A stretch of 16,126 bases of DNA from CAYFJO01 sp964343305 (GTDB lineage: Bacteria; Planctomycetota; Planctomycetia; Pirellulales; Pirellulaceae). The stretch is taken from assembly GCA_964343305.1 (NCBI GenBank), contig CAYFJO010000237.1:1-16126 (forward strand), read 5' to 3'. Each line of letters starts with the position of its first letter. Within the stretch, counting starts at the first letter, position 1. Made by a program: the position numbers and the translations under genes. Below the pieces are notes generated by a model. It did not search any database. It was not told the DNA's origin and worked only from the letters and a program-made list of their open reading frames with translations. Of this stretch, positions 5,997 to 14,277 are shown piece by piece.

Positions 5997-8900
5997 TTAT
6001 GGAAGCTCGCCGCTCTTTGCGAAGGTACGAAACTGCGCCGGTTTAAGAAGCGTCAGCTTTCCACTACCTTCAACGATGTAGACGATAGTGCTTTCCACGT
6101 CCGAGTCGCCGTGCAGCAATTGACCGGCGGCATTGAAGGTGGCGAAGGAGCCTTCGTTCATCACGACCGCCACCCACAGAGGCTCGCCCGTTTCAGCGTT
6201 CCACATGCGGACGGTGTTGTCACTGCTGCCGGAGACGATCTTGCGTCCGTCCGAGGACCAGTCGACGGAATTAACCGGGCCGCTGTGCCCTGCGAGCGTC
6301 ATCTCCGACGTGCCATCCGCTTTCCACAATCGGAGTGTCGCGTCCTCGCTTCCTGAAACGAGTCGGCTGCTGTCGGGACTCCAGCAGATTGCGGCCACGC
6401 CCTTTGTATGCCCCTCGAGCACCGGTCCCGGAGTTCCGTCGGCTTGCCAGATGCATAGCCGGTTGTTCGAAACGGCAGCCGCCAGCCATGCCCCGTCAGG
6501 GGACCAGGCCGCTGCGCCTGCCGCCGGTTTTGGAGTGGGGACTTCGAAAACGGGACCGGCTCCGCCATCGGATCGAAATAGCCGCAGCGGGTTGTCTCCG
6601 CGAATAGACGTCACGGCGAGCCAATCAGACTTCGGGTTCCAAGCCAAAGAACTGATTGCCGGGAAGTTCTGCACCAGCACGTCACCCGGAGTGCCGTCCG
6701 GGCGGAGCATTTGAACCTCGGCGACGCTTGTTCCGCGCGTCACAGCAACCCACTTGCCATCCGGCTTCCAGGCAACATATCTGCCTGAAATCTCTTTAGG
6801 TGCGGTGACGAATTTCGCGGGCTCATCCATCGTCCAGATGTACACGGACGGTTTTCGACCGTAAGTCTCTCCACTCACCACCAACTGCTGGCCGCTCGGG
6901 CTCCACTCGACCGCGTGCATGGGCTGACCCACGTGCCCTTCCAACGTGCGGACCTGTTTGCCTTCCGGCGACCACAACCGTACCGGCTTAGCTGAGGTCG
7001 CCAGCATCGTTGCTTGAGGATTCCAAGACGTCTGCAGGCGGCTGTCGAGCTGACTGCCTTCGATCGTCGGACCGGGAGTGCCGTCTGTCGCGAATAGACG
7101 AACCGAGTGGCGCAAGTAGCTGCCGATGGCAGCCGATTTGCCGTCGGGACTGATCGCGATTGGCCTGAAATGCAAAGGGGATTTTTCGAGCGTTGGTCCC
7201 ACGATGCCATCGGTGTTGAGCATGTACGAGTTGCGGTAACCCCCAAGCGCCAGTTGCTTGTTGTCGGGATGCCATACCACACATTGCATTTCCGATGCTC
7301 CATGGACAGGACCGGGAGTGCCATCGCTATTCCAAAGGTGGAGTTTGCCGGGACTGAGCACGGCCAATTGCCCGTCCCGACTCCAGGCCAAATGCCCGCC
7401 TTCCTCGGCCACAGTCGACCGCAGAGTCCCGTCGGCGTTCCACAGTTTCACACCGTCCGCATGGCTGCTGGTGGCCAAGATGCCATCGGGACTCCAGGCC
7501 ACTTTGATATCTTGCAGGCCACAGTCGAGACCTGGTCCGGCCGAGCCATCATCCGCGTCCCACAACTGAACCGTTCTCATGCCCGCTGCTGCTGCGATCC
7601 ACTTTCCGTCCGGACTCCATGAGATGGCGCTAGAGCCGGTTTCCTCGTCCGGCGGACCGAGCTGCAAGCCGACCGTGCCATCGAGATGGTAGATTTTCAG
7701 CAACGTGTTTGTGGCGACAGCCAGGCGATCGCTTTCAGGAGACCAGCAAATGGAGTTCACGTAATCGTTGTGAACGAATAAATGAACCAATTGCATCGTC
7801 TTGGAATCGTAGACGCGCACGCGGCCAAGTCTGGACCCACAGGCTAGATATTTGCCGTCTCCACTCCAGGCGATTGCGTTAATTGGACTTCGCGCGGCGA
7901 CCGTTTCCACCTGCCAGCGGTCGATGCCGGGAAAGACTCGCGGACGTGGCAACAGCCCCGGCAACACGTTTTCGGCGGGGCCAACTTGCCATTCTTTCGG
8001 CAACGCCACCGGCGCCTGCGCGGGCGGCGTATCGGGGGACCGATCGCTTCCGGCGTTCATCACCAGGTATATCACGCCGAGTAGCAACACAACGCCGCCC
8101 GCTGCCGCTCCGATCTGCACTTTGCGATTCTGCCATAGCGCTGGCGACGTGGCGGCTTTCCTGGCTCGTTGCGGCGTTGCGAGGACCCGGGCCAGCGACT
8201 GCTGTGTCTGTGGGTCGGTATCTTGCCTACTCCCGTCGATGCTCACTGTGTCTTCCGCACCGGCATTGGTCTGAGATTGTGCGGTTGCCACCGGTTTGAC
8301 AGCGGGAACAGATTGAGCGGTGGGATCGTCACCGAGACTTTGTAAGAACTGGTTGAGATGGCTGTCTTCCGAAGCAGCTAGCTGAAGAGAGGGTACCGAC
8401 GATCCGGAGGTAGAGCTACCACCTTGGCAGTTTTCCAATTCGGCGATCACTTCGGTCATCGTCGCGTAGCGATCCTCCGACTTCTTTGCCACCATGCGGG
8501 AAAACACCGTATCAAGTGCAGCCGGCACACCAGGGATTTCGTCTTGAAGCGAGGGAATCGGAGCCTCGCGATGCGCCAGCAGTTTGGCCATCAGCGAGTC
8601 GCCGTCATAGGCGGCTTTGCCGGTCAGCAGATACCAGAGCGTGATTCCCAGGCTGTAAATGTCGCTGCGTGCGTCGGCGGTCTTCGTGCTCAGCGCCTGC
8701 TCAGGAGCCATGTAATCGACGGTCCCCATGATCTGACCCGTGCTGGTCAGCTCTGCTTGCTCTTCATCGCCGGACAATTCCAGCCGGGCGAGTCCCATAT
8801 CCAGAATCTTGACCGTGCCCTGGAAGTTGAGCAGCAGGTTGGCTGGTTTGATGTCTCGGTGGACGACGCCTTCTGCGTGTGCATATTCCAATCCTCTTGC

Positions 8901-9440
8901 CGCTTGCAGTATGCAACTGAGAGCCTTGTCGACCGATAATGGCCCATTGTCTTTGACCAGCGCGGAAAGGTCCGAGCCTTCGACGTACTGCATCACCAGA
9001 AAATGCCTGCCACCGTCTTCGTCCGCGTCGTAAGCGGTCACGACGTTGGGGTGTTCGAGTCTAGCGGCGGCCTTCACTTCCCTATGAAATCGCTGAACCG
9101 CGTCGGGCGATTTCATTGCTGAAGAGGCGAGGACCTTCAGCGCGACGACACGTTCCATCCGTTTGTGCTCGGCCTTGAACACCATCCCCATGCCGCCCTG
9201 GCCGAGCTTATCCTGAACCACATAGTTGCCCAGGACGAGACTCCTTCCTTTGCCTTGATAGATCGCCTTGGCTTGATAGGCCGTCAGTTTCTTTTGCCGC
9301 ACCAGCACGCGGGCAAGCTGCTGGCTGTCTTTCGGTCGGTCCGCCGCCGGAAAACTATCCACCAACGTCTGCATTTCCGCTGTGGACTGGAGACCGCTAT
9401 CGGAAAGGCGTTGAATGAATTGTTCCAGTGAAACGGCCAC
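5997..9440 (-). CDS. Membrane Ser/Thr protein kinase fused to a WD40 double propeller
   Basis: A 1147-aa Hanks-type kinase. I start at GTG 9440 (MAVSLEQF): GGAGG lies 9 nt upstream, and planctomycete relatives start this way; an in-frame GTG at 9473 would add 11 poor residues. Residues 1-70 are the conserved leader (QLARVLVRQKKLTAYQAKAI). Kinase domain about 73-338: G-loop LGQGGMGMV (79-87), Lys102, Glu121, catalytic HRDIKPAN (Asp196), DMG instead of DFG (Asp214), and APE (245-247). A Ser/Thr/Gln-rich linker precedes a transmembrane helix (about 443-461). The remaining ~630 residues hold about 14 WD40-type repeats (WSPDG...LWNADGT), enough for two seven-bladed propellers. The usual topology places the kinase inside and the propellers outside the cytoplasmic membrane. 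The repeats may bind a ligand or partner protein. It is monocistronic, and its substrate is unknown. Confidence 0.95.
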   Translation of the reverse strand: MAVSLEQFIQRLSDSGLQSTAEMQTLVDSFPAADRPKDSQQLARVLVRQKKLTAYQAKAIYQGKGRSLVLGNYVVQDKLGQGGMGMVFKAEHKRMERVVALKVLASSAMKSPDAVQRFHREVKAAARLEHPNVVTAYDADEDGGRHFLVMQYVEGSDLSALVKDNGPLSVDKALSCILQAARGLEYAHAEGVVHRDIKPANLLLNFQGTVKILDMGLARLELSGDEEQAELTSTGQIMGTVDYMAPEQALSTKTADARSDIYSLGITLWYLLTGKAAYDGDSLMAKLLAHREAPIPSLQDEIPGVPAALDTVFSRMVAKKSEDRYATMTEVIAELENCQGGSSTSGSSVPSLQLAASEDSHLNQFLQSLGDDPTAQSVPAVKPVATAQSQTNAGAEDTVSIDGSRQDTDPQTQQSLARVLATPQRARKAATSPALWQNRKVQIGAAAGGVVLLLGVIYLVMNAGSDRSPDTPPAQAPVALPKEWQVGPAENVLPGLLPRPRVFPGIDRWQVETVAARSPINAIAWSGDGKYLACGSRLGRVRVYDSKTMQLVHLFVHNDYVNSICWSPESDRLAVATNTLLKIYHLDGTVGLQLGPPDEETGSSAISWSPDGKWIAAAAGMRTVQLWDADDGSAGPGLDCGLQDIKVAWSPDGILATSSHADGVKLWNADGTLRSTVAEEGGHLAWSRDGQLAVLSPGKLHLWNSDGTPGPVHGASEMQCVVWHPDNKQLALGGYRNSYMLNTDGIVGPTLEKSPLHFRPIAISPDGKSAAIGSYLRHSVRLFATDGTPGPTIEGSQLDSRLQTSWNPQATMLATSAKPVRLWSPEGKQVRTLEGHVGQPMHAVEWSPSGQQLVVSGETYGRKPSVYIWTMDEPAKFVTAPKEISGRYVAWKPDGKWVAVTRGTSVAEVQMLRPDGTPGDVLVQNFPAISSLAWNPKSDWLAVTSIRGDNPLRLFRSDGGAGPVFEVPTPKPAAGAAAWSPDGAWLAAAVSNNRLCIWQADGTPGPVLEGHTKGVAAICWSPDSSRLVSGSEDATLRLWKADGTSEMTLAGHSGPVNSVDWSSDGRKIVSGSSDNTVRMWNAETGEPLWVAVVMNEGSFATFNAAGQLLHGDSDVESTIVYIVEGSGKLTLLKPAQFRTFAKSGELP

Positions 9441-10160
9441 GAGTAGGCACCTCCAGCAACCAGTATAGTGCACCTGAATGGGGCTCTCCAGAGAGCAGCA
9501 GCGGTCCCTTCCGCTACGATATGTGCACCTATGCGAAACGTAATGCGCATATCGGGCTCATCTTGATTTCGTGGACGGGAAACTAGCTCGAGTGGCGTTG
9601 ACTCGTTGCACTGACCGGAGAAGAACTGTTTCACGCCTCGACACTCGCCCTGAAGGAAGAACCGGTCTGAACGCTTCCAGCAGCGAGAACACTGACGGGT
9701 TGGCCACCGATTTTGTGCGGCGGTGAGGTCGCCCCGCGGCAAGAAACTGCACGATGACTGAGCGCTGCGGTGACGACACCGCTCGCATTTGGCCGCCACT
9801 CAAACTCGCCTCGGTTGCATCGACTTCGGCAAATCGTCTCGATCCGTAACGCGCGTGGGTGAAAAGGACCTCTGCAATTCTAGACTGCGCTAAAAGTGCG
9901 TCGGTGTCGCACACCCGGTTCACTAACAATTTGATTTCCCGGTCGCCAGAACGCACTCACGGCGCGCAGCCACAATGACACTTCGGCAATTTCGCGTCGT
10001 GCGTCAGGAGGGCGTGACATTGCGCAGTTGCCCGAAACCTCTCAGGTCGACAACTCCTGAGTCGCGAACGCCGATTGCGGTGATTCCGAACGGCTGAATT
10101 GTCTTCAAAACTCGCGAAGGGTGCAACGTGCCAACAAACAGCCCGTTCTTCTCTCGAAAA
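9441..10160. other. Gene-free spacer upstream of the kinase
   Basis: About 720 bases with no supported gene. Minus-strand frames at 9284-9799 and 9558-9956 are rich in Arg/Ser, lack domains and overlap each other. The stretch holds an imperfect palindrome (9517-9554) and a hairpin CTCAGG/CCTGAG at 10041-10061 (9-nt loop). The kinase promoter should lie here on the minus strand. No T-run terminator is visible after the DUF1080 gene that ends at 10161. Confidence 0.5.
9517..9554. promoter_or_regulatory. Imperfect palindrome upstream of the kinase gene, possible operator
   Basis: CGATATGTGCA (9517-9527) is repeated inverted as TGCGCATATCG (9544-9554), 10 of 11 positions, with a 16-nt spacer. 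It lies 77 nt upstream of the kinase start. The arm length and spacing suit a dimeric regulator or an mRNA hairpin. No known factor site is recognised. Confidence 0.3.
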
Positions 10161-10928
10161 CTACTTTAGCGGCTTGATCCAAATGTTTCGAAACTGGATC
10201 AGCGCGGATGCCGGGCTGAACTCCTTGGTCTTCTCGTTGTAACCGCCGTGGTGCTGGAGCACGATCGCACCTTTGGCAGGAATGCCGGGCATCGGAGCAT
10301 TGTCGGTCACCGTCTTGCCGTTATTGACGATCGTGACGCGCTCGCCCTTCATCGTGATGTCAAATGTGTTCCACTCGCCCACCGGCTTGTCGGCGTTTTC
10401 CTTTGGCAAAGCGCCTTTGCGGACTTCCGGATCTTTGCTTCCGTGGAACGCCCAAAGTTGTCCCGACCCGCAGGGCCAGCACCACAAGTTGATTTGCGAT
10501 TTGCCGCTACCGCGGAGGAAGATGCCTGAGTCGGCGTTCGGGATATCTTTGAACAGCGGCTTGCCGTTTTTGTCGGTCTTCTGCGTGCCGTCGGGATTGA
10601 ACAACTTGGCACGGTATGGCTTGCCGGATGTCCGCTTGAAGCGCCATTCGATGTGCAGTTGATAGTCGCCGAACTCTCGCTCGGTGACCAGGTTGCCGCC
10701 TTTGGCCTCGTAGTCGATCACGCCGTCGATGACTTGCCAGTTATGATCGGCCTTGGGCAGCTTCCAACCGGTGAAGTCTCTGCCGTTGAACAGGTGAATC
10801 CAACTGTCGTCCGGCGGTCTCCAGTTTTTGGCTGGCTTGTCGGCAACCGCGACACTCGACAACATGACAATCAGAGCGGCTGCCGGAATCGAGAATAAAA
10901 AGCTTGCGAATCGAAACGGATGAGTCAT
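10161..10928 (-). CDS. Secreted DUF1080 protein (3-keto-disaccharide hydrolase-like)
   Basis: A 255-aa secreted protein of the DUF1080 (LamG-like jelly-roll) family; members have been described as 3-keto-disaccharide/3-keto-glycoside hydrolases, while many others are untested. I start at ATG 10928, with AAGGGAG 8 nt upstream, and not at an upstream in-frame ATG (11087), which would cross the palindromic element. Residues 1-29 are a signal peptide ending AVAD. Domain: IHLFNGRDFTGWK (44-56), NWQVIDGVI (63-71), GDYQLHIEWRF (87-97), a Lys/Asp-rich loop (about 100-130), NADSGIFLRG (131-140), GEWNTFDITMKG, and a final FRNIWIKPLK strand. It is the last gene of the minus-strand cluster and is cut off from it by the palindromic element and a sulfatase remnant, so it may have its own promoter. 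Confidence 0.92.
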   Translation of the reverse strand: MTHPFRFASFLFSIPAAALIVMLSSVAVADKPAKNWRPPDDSWIHLFNGRDFTGWKLPKADHNWQVIDGVIDYEAKGGNLVTEREFGDYQLHIEWRFKRTSGKPYRAKLFNPDGTQKTDKNGKPLFKDIPNADSGIFLRGSGKSQINLWCWPCGSGQLWAFHGSKDPEVRKGALPKENADKPVGEWNTFDITMKGERVTIVNNGKTVTDNAPMPGIPAKGAIVLQHHGGYNEKTKEFSPASALIQFRNIWIKPLK

Positions 10929-11028
10929 GGTGGTTTCTCCCTTGGATTGGATGGGGTTGTAAGAGGTTCGGTATTCTGACTGCTCTGGTGACCGCAGTGG
11001 CGACATTCCGTCAACGTTGATTAGAAGG
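10929..11028 (-). promoter_or_regulatory. Leader of the DUF1080 gene with Shine-Dalgarno
   Basis: AAGGGAG sits 8 nt before ATG 10928 on the minus strand and decides the start over an upstream in-frame ATG. The rest of this 100-nt leader abuts the outer arm of the palindromic element, so a transcript from the cluster would carry that hairpin ahead of this gene. No convincing -35/-10 pair is visible. Confidence 0.35.
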
Positions 11029-11148
11029 CATTTCAAAACCTGAGCCGAACGCGCTAGCGTCGGGCTCTGTGTTGATTTCGAGCCCAAAAGAAGGGCCCGA
11101 GGCTAGCGCCTTCGGCTCACTTGTTGGTGACGACACGGTTTTGAAATG
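11029..11148. repeat. Nested palindromic element (MITE- or REP-like), ~120 bp
   Basis: The outer arms are a perfect 12-bp inverted repeat, CATTTCAAAACC (11029-11040) and GGTTTTGAAATG (11137-11148). Inside lie two 27-bp arms, 11041-11067 and 11093-11119, inverted to each other at 24 of 27 positions, with core GAGCCGAA.GCGCTAGC. The cores carry GCTAGC and are nearly self-palindromic. A 17-nt insertion (11120-11136) makes the right side asymmetric. It encodes nothing recognisable. It resembles a small non-autonomous transposon or REP/REPIN-type repeat. It occupies most of the gap between a sulfatase remnant and the DUF1080 gene. Confidence 0.7.
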
Positions 11149-11176
11149 TGCTATAAGTAAATCACGGTTAATGATG

Positions 11177-11419
11177 CTACCTCGTATTCTTGCCGACTTG
11201 CTTAGTGCGGTTTGGGTCGTGGTTCGGATTTTTCGTTGGCATCTGTGCTTGGATCGATTTTCGCCATCGATGCAAGTCGTTTCGTAGCTGCTGGGCCACT
11301 TTGTCTGGTATCTTGGCTGCAAGGTCGGTCTGTTCGCCTATGTCCGTGGCTAAGTCGTATAATCGAATGCTGTTGTCCTCATTTGGGGCTCCAGGCGACA
11401 TCTTTTTTCCAATTGTCAA
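11177..11419 (-). pseudogene. C-terminal remnant of a third sulfatase
   Basis: The frame follows a TGA at 11431-11429 and begins only with a TTG at 11419. The central part matches a sulfatase C-terminus: IRLYDLATDIGEQTDLAAKI, then a helix ending in HRWRKSIQAQMPTKNPNHDP. Everything with catalytic function (signal peptide, CxPxR, SDNG) is missing. Only about 65 codons are recognisable, in the same orientation and 28 nt after the stop of the upstream SGNH gene. The pattern suggests a sulfatase gene once stood here as part of the cluster and lost its 5' 80-90 percent by deletion. The AQMPT.NP.(H/Y)DP ending differs from both intact sulfatases here, so it is not a duplicate of their tails. Confidence 0.8.
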
Positions 11420-11447
11420 TTGCCGCCTTCATAGTTCGGATTGACGA

Positions 11448-12893
11448 TTATTTGTTTTTCTTCTGTAGCTCGACCATCCCGCGGCCCAGTGCTTCGCCGA
11501 CTAGCATGTAGGTCTCAGCGTTCTGGTTGTAGTGAAAGCCCTGGTTCCGCGGAGAGATCTCGGCTTCGCGCCAGAAGTCGCGCGTCTCGACGGTTTTCAC
11601 GTTGCCTCTGAACTCCGCATACTTGCCTTTGTCGCCGCCGACGGCGAGCTGCGCTTTGGCGACGGTTAGCGTGTTGCCCGACATCTTCCAACCGTCGAAC
11701 CCGATCGTCGCGACGACGAACGGAGCGGCGGGGGATTTGAATTCTTTGCGCAGCGTCTTGATCAGGTGCACCAGGTTCTGCTCGTAGCGGCCTGCGTGGA
11801 CGGCGCTGCCGGTGTCCTTGTGTCCCTGCCACCAGACGAACCCGGCGATCTCATACCCTCGGCCCTTGAACTGCGGGAACTCGCCGTCAAAGTTGGCGAG
11901 TACGTTGTGCGCGGCTTGAAAACAGTCATCGTATTGCTTGCCCGCATACCAGTTGATCGGCTTCGGCTTCGTGCCCTTGTCCCAGATGGCGGGCGAGTCC
12001 TTGTAGCCCGCATAGACCTTGCCCTCGTGCTCGTACCGCTCGCTACCCGGCGGCAGGAAGTCCCACGCCAGACTCCGGTTGCCCTGCGACGCCTTGAGGA
12101 TCAGCACGGGTTCGTCGTGGAAGTCGCCTACGACATGACCAAAGCCGAGTTCGGGGCCGATGCTGTTGCTGCTCGCTCCACAGCCGACACTCAGCCACTT
12201 GTTCGCCCCGGCGGTCACAACGCCCTTGTACCAAACGTCGTCCCGCTCGACCCACTTGCCCTGGTCGTCAATCAGGTGCGGGAACTTGCCGTCGGCTTTT
12301 ACGACCGTCGCCAGCGTGCCGGGGATGTCGATGCGAGCGATCCAGCCCAAGCCGTTGGCCTGATCGGTGAGGTAGGTGATCTTGAACGGAACTCTCTTGC
12401 CAACGGTCAGCTTGATGTGTTTGTGCACCGCGTCCTTGCCGACTTCTTTGCGATAGACCTCAACGCCGTCCACTTCCATGATGTTGTGAGTCGAACCACC
12501 ATAGCCGGGCCGGAACTCGTGCACTCCGGTGGTCTTTGGCTCGATGACGCCTCGCACGACCTGCGTTCCGCCGCCAGGATAGGACGTGGGCTTAACGCCG
12601 CCGAACATTTCGAGTTTCAGCGTTTTGGTCGGCTTCAGCTTGTCGTAGTCGGCGTCCGGGTCATAAGGCCCTGGGTAGACGGAGACGACAGGATCCAGAA
12701 ACTCCGATCCCCAACGGCTTCCACCGCCGGTGACCTGCCCGATGCCCACCATGTTCGACTGGCCGGAGAGGATGTAGACCTTGACCGGTTTGCTCGTGTC
12801 AGTGTTGTCGGCGAGGGCAGCCGACAGTGCGAACAGAAACAAACACGCAGCTACAGGCAGGCAGGGTCGGTTGGGTTGGTCGCGTCGCATCAT
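11448..12893 (-). CDS. Secreted SGNH esterase, sialate O-acetylesterase-like (DUF303/SASA) with inserted domain
   Basis: A 481-aa protein predicted to remove acetyl or related esters from carbohydrates. Start at ATG 12893 (tandem ATG at 12890), with AAGGA about 10 nt upstream; a longer TTG start at 12932 would spoil the signal peptide. Signal peptide 1-29 (LFLFALSAALAD). SGNH blocks: YILSGQSNMVG with nucleophile Ser46, SSNSIGPELGFG (241-252), FVWWQGHKD (352-360) and GFHYNQNAETYMLVG with candidate His454. Between the first and second blocks, about residues 85-205, an extra beta-rich segment (VRGVIEPKTTGVHEFRPGYG, then VDGVEVYRK, then GKRVPFKITY) resembles a PA14-like or carbohydrate-binding module. 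It lies downstream of a second SASA gene with a 72-nt gap, likely co-transcribed. The exact ester substrate is not predictable. Confidence 0.9.
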   Translation of the reverse strand: MMRRDQPNRPCLPVAACLFLFALSAALADNTDTSKPVKVYILSGQSNMVGIGQVTGGGSRWGSEFLDPVVSVYPGPYDPDADYDKLKPTKTLKLEMFGGVKPTSYPGGGTQVVRGVIEPKTTGVHEFRPGYGGSTHNIMEVDGVEVYRKEVGKDAVHKHIKLTVGKRVPFKITYLTDQANGLGWIARIDIPGTLATVVKADGKFPHLIDDQGKWVERDDVWYKGVVTAGANKWLSVGCGASSNSIGPELGFGHVVGDFHDEPVLILKASQGNRSLAWDFLPPGSERYEHEGKVYAGYKDSPAIWDKGTKPKPINWYAGKQYDDCFQAAHNVLANFDGEFPQFKGRGYEIAGFVWWQGHKDTGSAVHAGRYEQNLVHLIKTLRKEFKSPAAPFVVATIGFDGWKMSGNTLTVAKAQLAVGGDKGKYAEFRGNVKTVETRDFWREAEISPRNQGFHYNQNAETYMLVGEALGRGMVELQKKNK

Positions 12894-12965
12894 TATGTGG
12901 ATTTCCTTGTGAATGGTCCAAGAGCCAACCAAACTCAGCTCAGTAACTCATCAGATGCTGAGTCT

Positions 12966-14174
12966 TCACTTCGGCGATTCACTCATCTTTGCGATGGCTT
13001 CCGCGAAGCCCTTGCCGATTTGTGCCATGATTTTTGCAGAGCCGTTGTAATGGTATCCGGCATTGGAGCTGCCTTTCAGGACTTCTAGCTCGCGGGGCGT
13101 ATAAAGCTCGGCCCGGAACTTTTCCAGGGCTTCTTCCCGTTGTTTGCGACTGAGGTTCTTGTCCTTGTTCAACTCCTGAGACTTGGCTCTCAGCTTGCCG
13201 CCTCTCGCCTTCAGTTCGTCCAGTTCCGCGTCCCAGTAATTCTCAGTCAGGACCGCCGTCACACTGCCTTTGAATTCGGGCAGAGACGCGGGGGCAGCCA
13301 TGGCGTCGCGGAAATTCTGATGGATCGCGCTGTAACGTTTTTGGTCCGCTCGGTATTTTGCGACGGGGCCGCCTACTCCCATGACGCCAATCACGAATGG
13401 CAGTTTTGGTGCGGAGAGATCCTTGCGAACGTCACGAATGAACTGTGCCATGAGCTTACTGTAGAGGTCGTAACCACCGGCTTTGTCCCGGTTGGGATAC
13501 ACGTCTCGACCAACCATATCGTTCCAGCCCTGGAACCAGACAAATCCGGCGAGTTCGTAGCCCGCGTCGGCATCATATGCCGGATAGACTCGCTTGATGT
13601 CCTTCAACACCTTGTTCACGTGCTCCAGCATCAGCCGGTAGTAATGCCCGCTTGCCTTGGCACGATCCGCCTTGACCTTATCAATGTCTTTGCCTTGCTT
13701 TTTGAGCGATTCGAGCTGCGAATCATTAAACTCGTAGGGACCGGAACTGGGTGAACGAAAATCGGTGTGCAGCGACTTGCCGCCCCAGGCCGTCTTGATA
13801 ATGAAAATCGGCTCATCGAGATGCTTCTGCATGTAGATGCCAAAGGTGAATTCAGGGCCAATCTTTGTCCCGCGACCTTTCGCACCGTAACCGGCGGTCA
13901 ACTGGCCATGATATTCCTCTTCGGATCCGCCATTCCCAATCGACGAGATCCACACGTTCTCAGAGACCCGCGGCTTCCTGTCAGCGTCTCGCATCTCTTT
14001 CAAGATCGGCGCCGTCCGGGGATCCATTCCAATGTGGTCAAACGTCGAAACATCGGCATGCCCCTGCATATTGGATTGCCCAACGAGAATGAAAACTTTG
14101 AACGGCTCTTTCGCCGAAACGTGCGAAACACACAATACGATGAACGCGATGAAGGTGACGAATCGATTGATCAT
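12966..14174 (-). CDS. Secreted SGNH esterase, sialate O-acetylesterase-like (DUF303/SASA)
   Basis: A 402-aa relative of the next gene, without its inserted domain. Signal peptide 1-21 (FVTFIAFIVLCVSHVSA). Motifs: FILVGQSNMQGHA with nucleophile Ser34, GTKIGPEFTFG (102-112), KTAWGGKSL (127-135), AGFVWFQGWNDM (209-220) and AGYHYNGSAKIM with candidate His375. A Lys/Glu-rich helical segment (about 318-366) precedes the last motif and is unusual in smaller SASA proteins; it could be a flexible or coiled insertion. ATG 14174 has no clear Shine-Dalgarno, common in planctomycetes. It is 103 nt downstream of the sulfatase gene. Two different SASA-type enzymes side by side suggest a substrate with more than one acetyl position, but this is inference. 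Confidence 0.92.
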   Translation of the reverse strand: MINRFVTFIAFIVLCVSHVSAKEPFKVFILVGQSNMQGHADVSTFDHIGMDPRTAPILKEMRDADRKPRVSENVWISSIGNGGSEEEYHGQLTAGYGAKGRGTKIGPEFTFGIYMQKHLDEPIFIIKTAWGGKSLHTDFRSPSSGPYEFNDSQLESLKKQGKDIDKVKADRAKASGHYYRLMLEHVNKVLKDIKRVYPAYDADAGYELAGFVWFQGWNDMVGRDVYPNRDKAGGYDLYSKLMAQFIRDVRKDLSAPKLPFVIGVMGVGGPVAKYRADQKRYSAIHQNFRDAMAAPASLPEFKGSVTAVLTENYWDAELDELKARGGKLRAKSQELNKDKNLSRKQREEALEKFRAELYTPRELEVLKGSSNAGYHYNGSAKIMAQIGKGFAEAIAKMSESPK

Positions 14175-14277
14175 TGTTTAGAACTTTCGTACGTGGGGAG
14201 GTGGGATTCACTTTGTCTAAAGTGTAGTTGATCAGAAGTCAACCAACGATCACCCTAGATGTTGCGTATGCGTTCTG

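Noticed and set aside
5997..7900. Regularly spaced similar words (reverse complement of WSPDG and DGTPGP codons) as a DNA repeat or CRISPR array
   Set aside because: They are codons of WD40 blades within one intact reading frame, with variable spacing and no conserved repeat units at DNA level.
9440..9473. Kinase start at GTG 9473
   Set aside because: The extra residues look unlike the family leader, and GGAGG is correctly placed for GTG 9440.
9558..9956. 132-codon minus-strand frame upstream of the kinase
   Set aside because: No recognisable family, Arg/Ser-rich, overlaps another open frame, and no good start context.
10161..10928. Intact DUF1080 as the parent of the truncated copy at 1796-2224
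   Set aside because: The proteins differ throughout, and the intact one has a long loop absent from the remnant, so they are separate subfamilies and not a recent duplication.
11766..13088. 440-codon plus-strand open frame
   Set aside because: Antisense to two SGNH esterase genes with clear motifs; it crosses their intergenic gap and has no recognisable domain.
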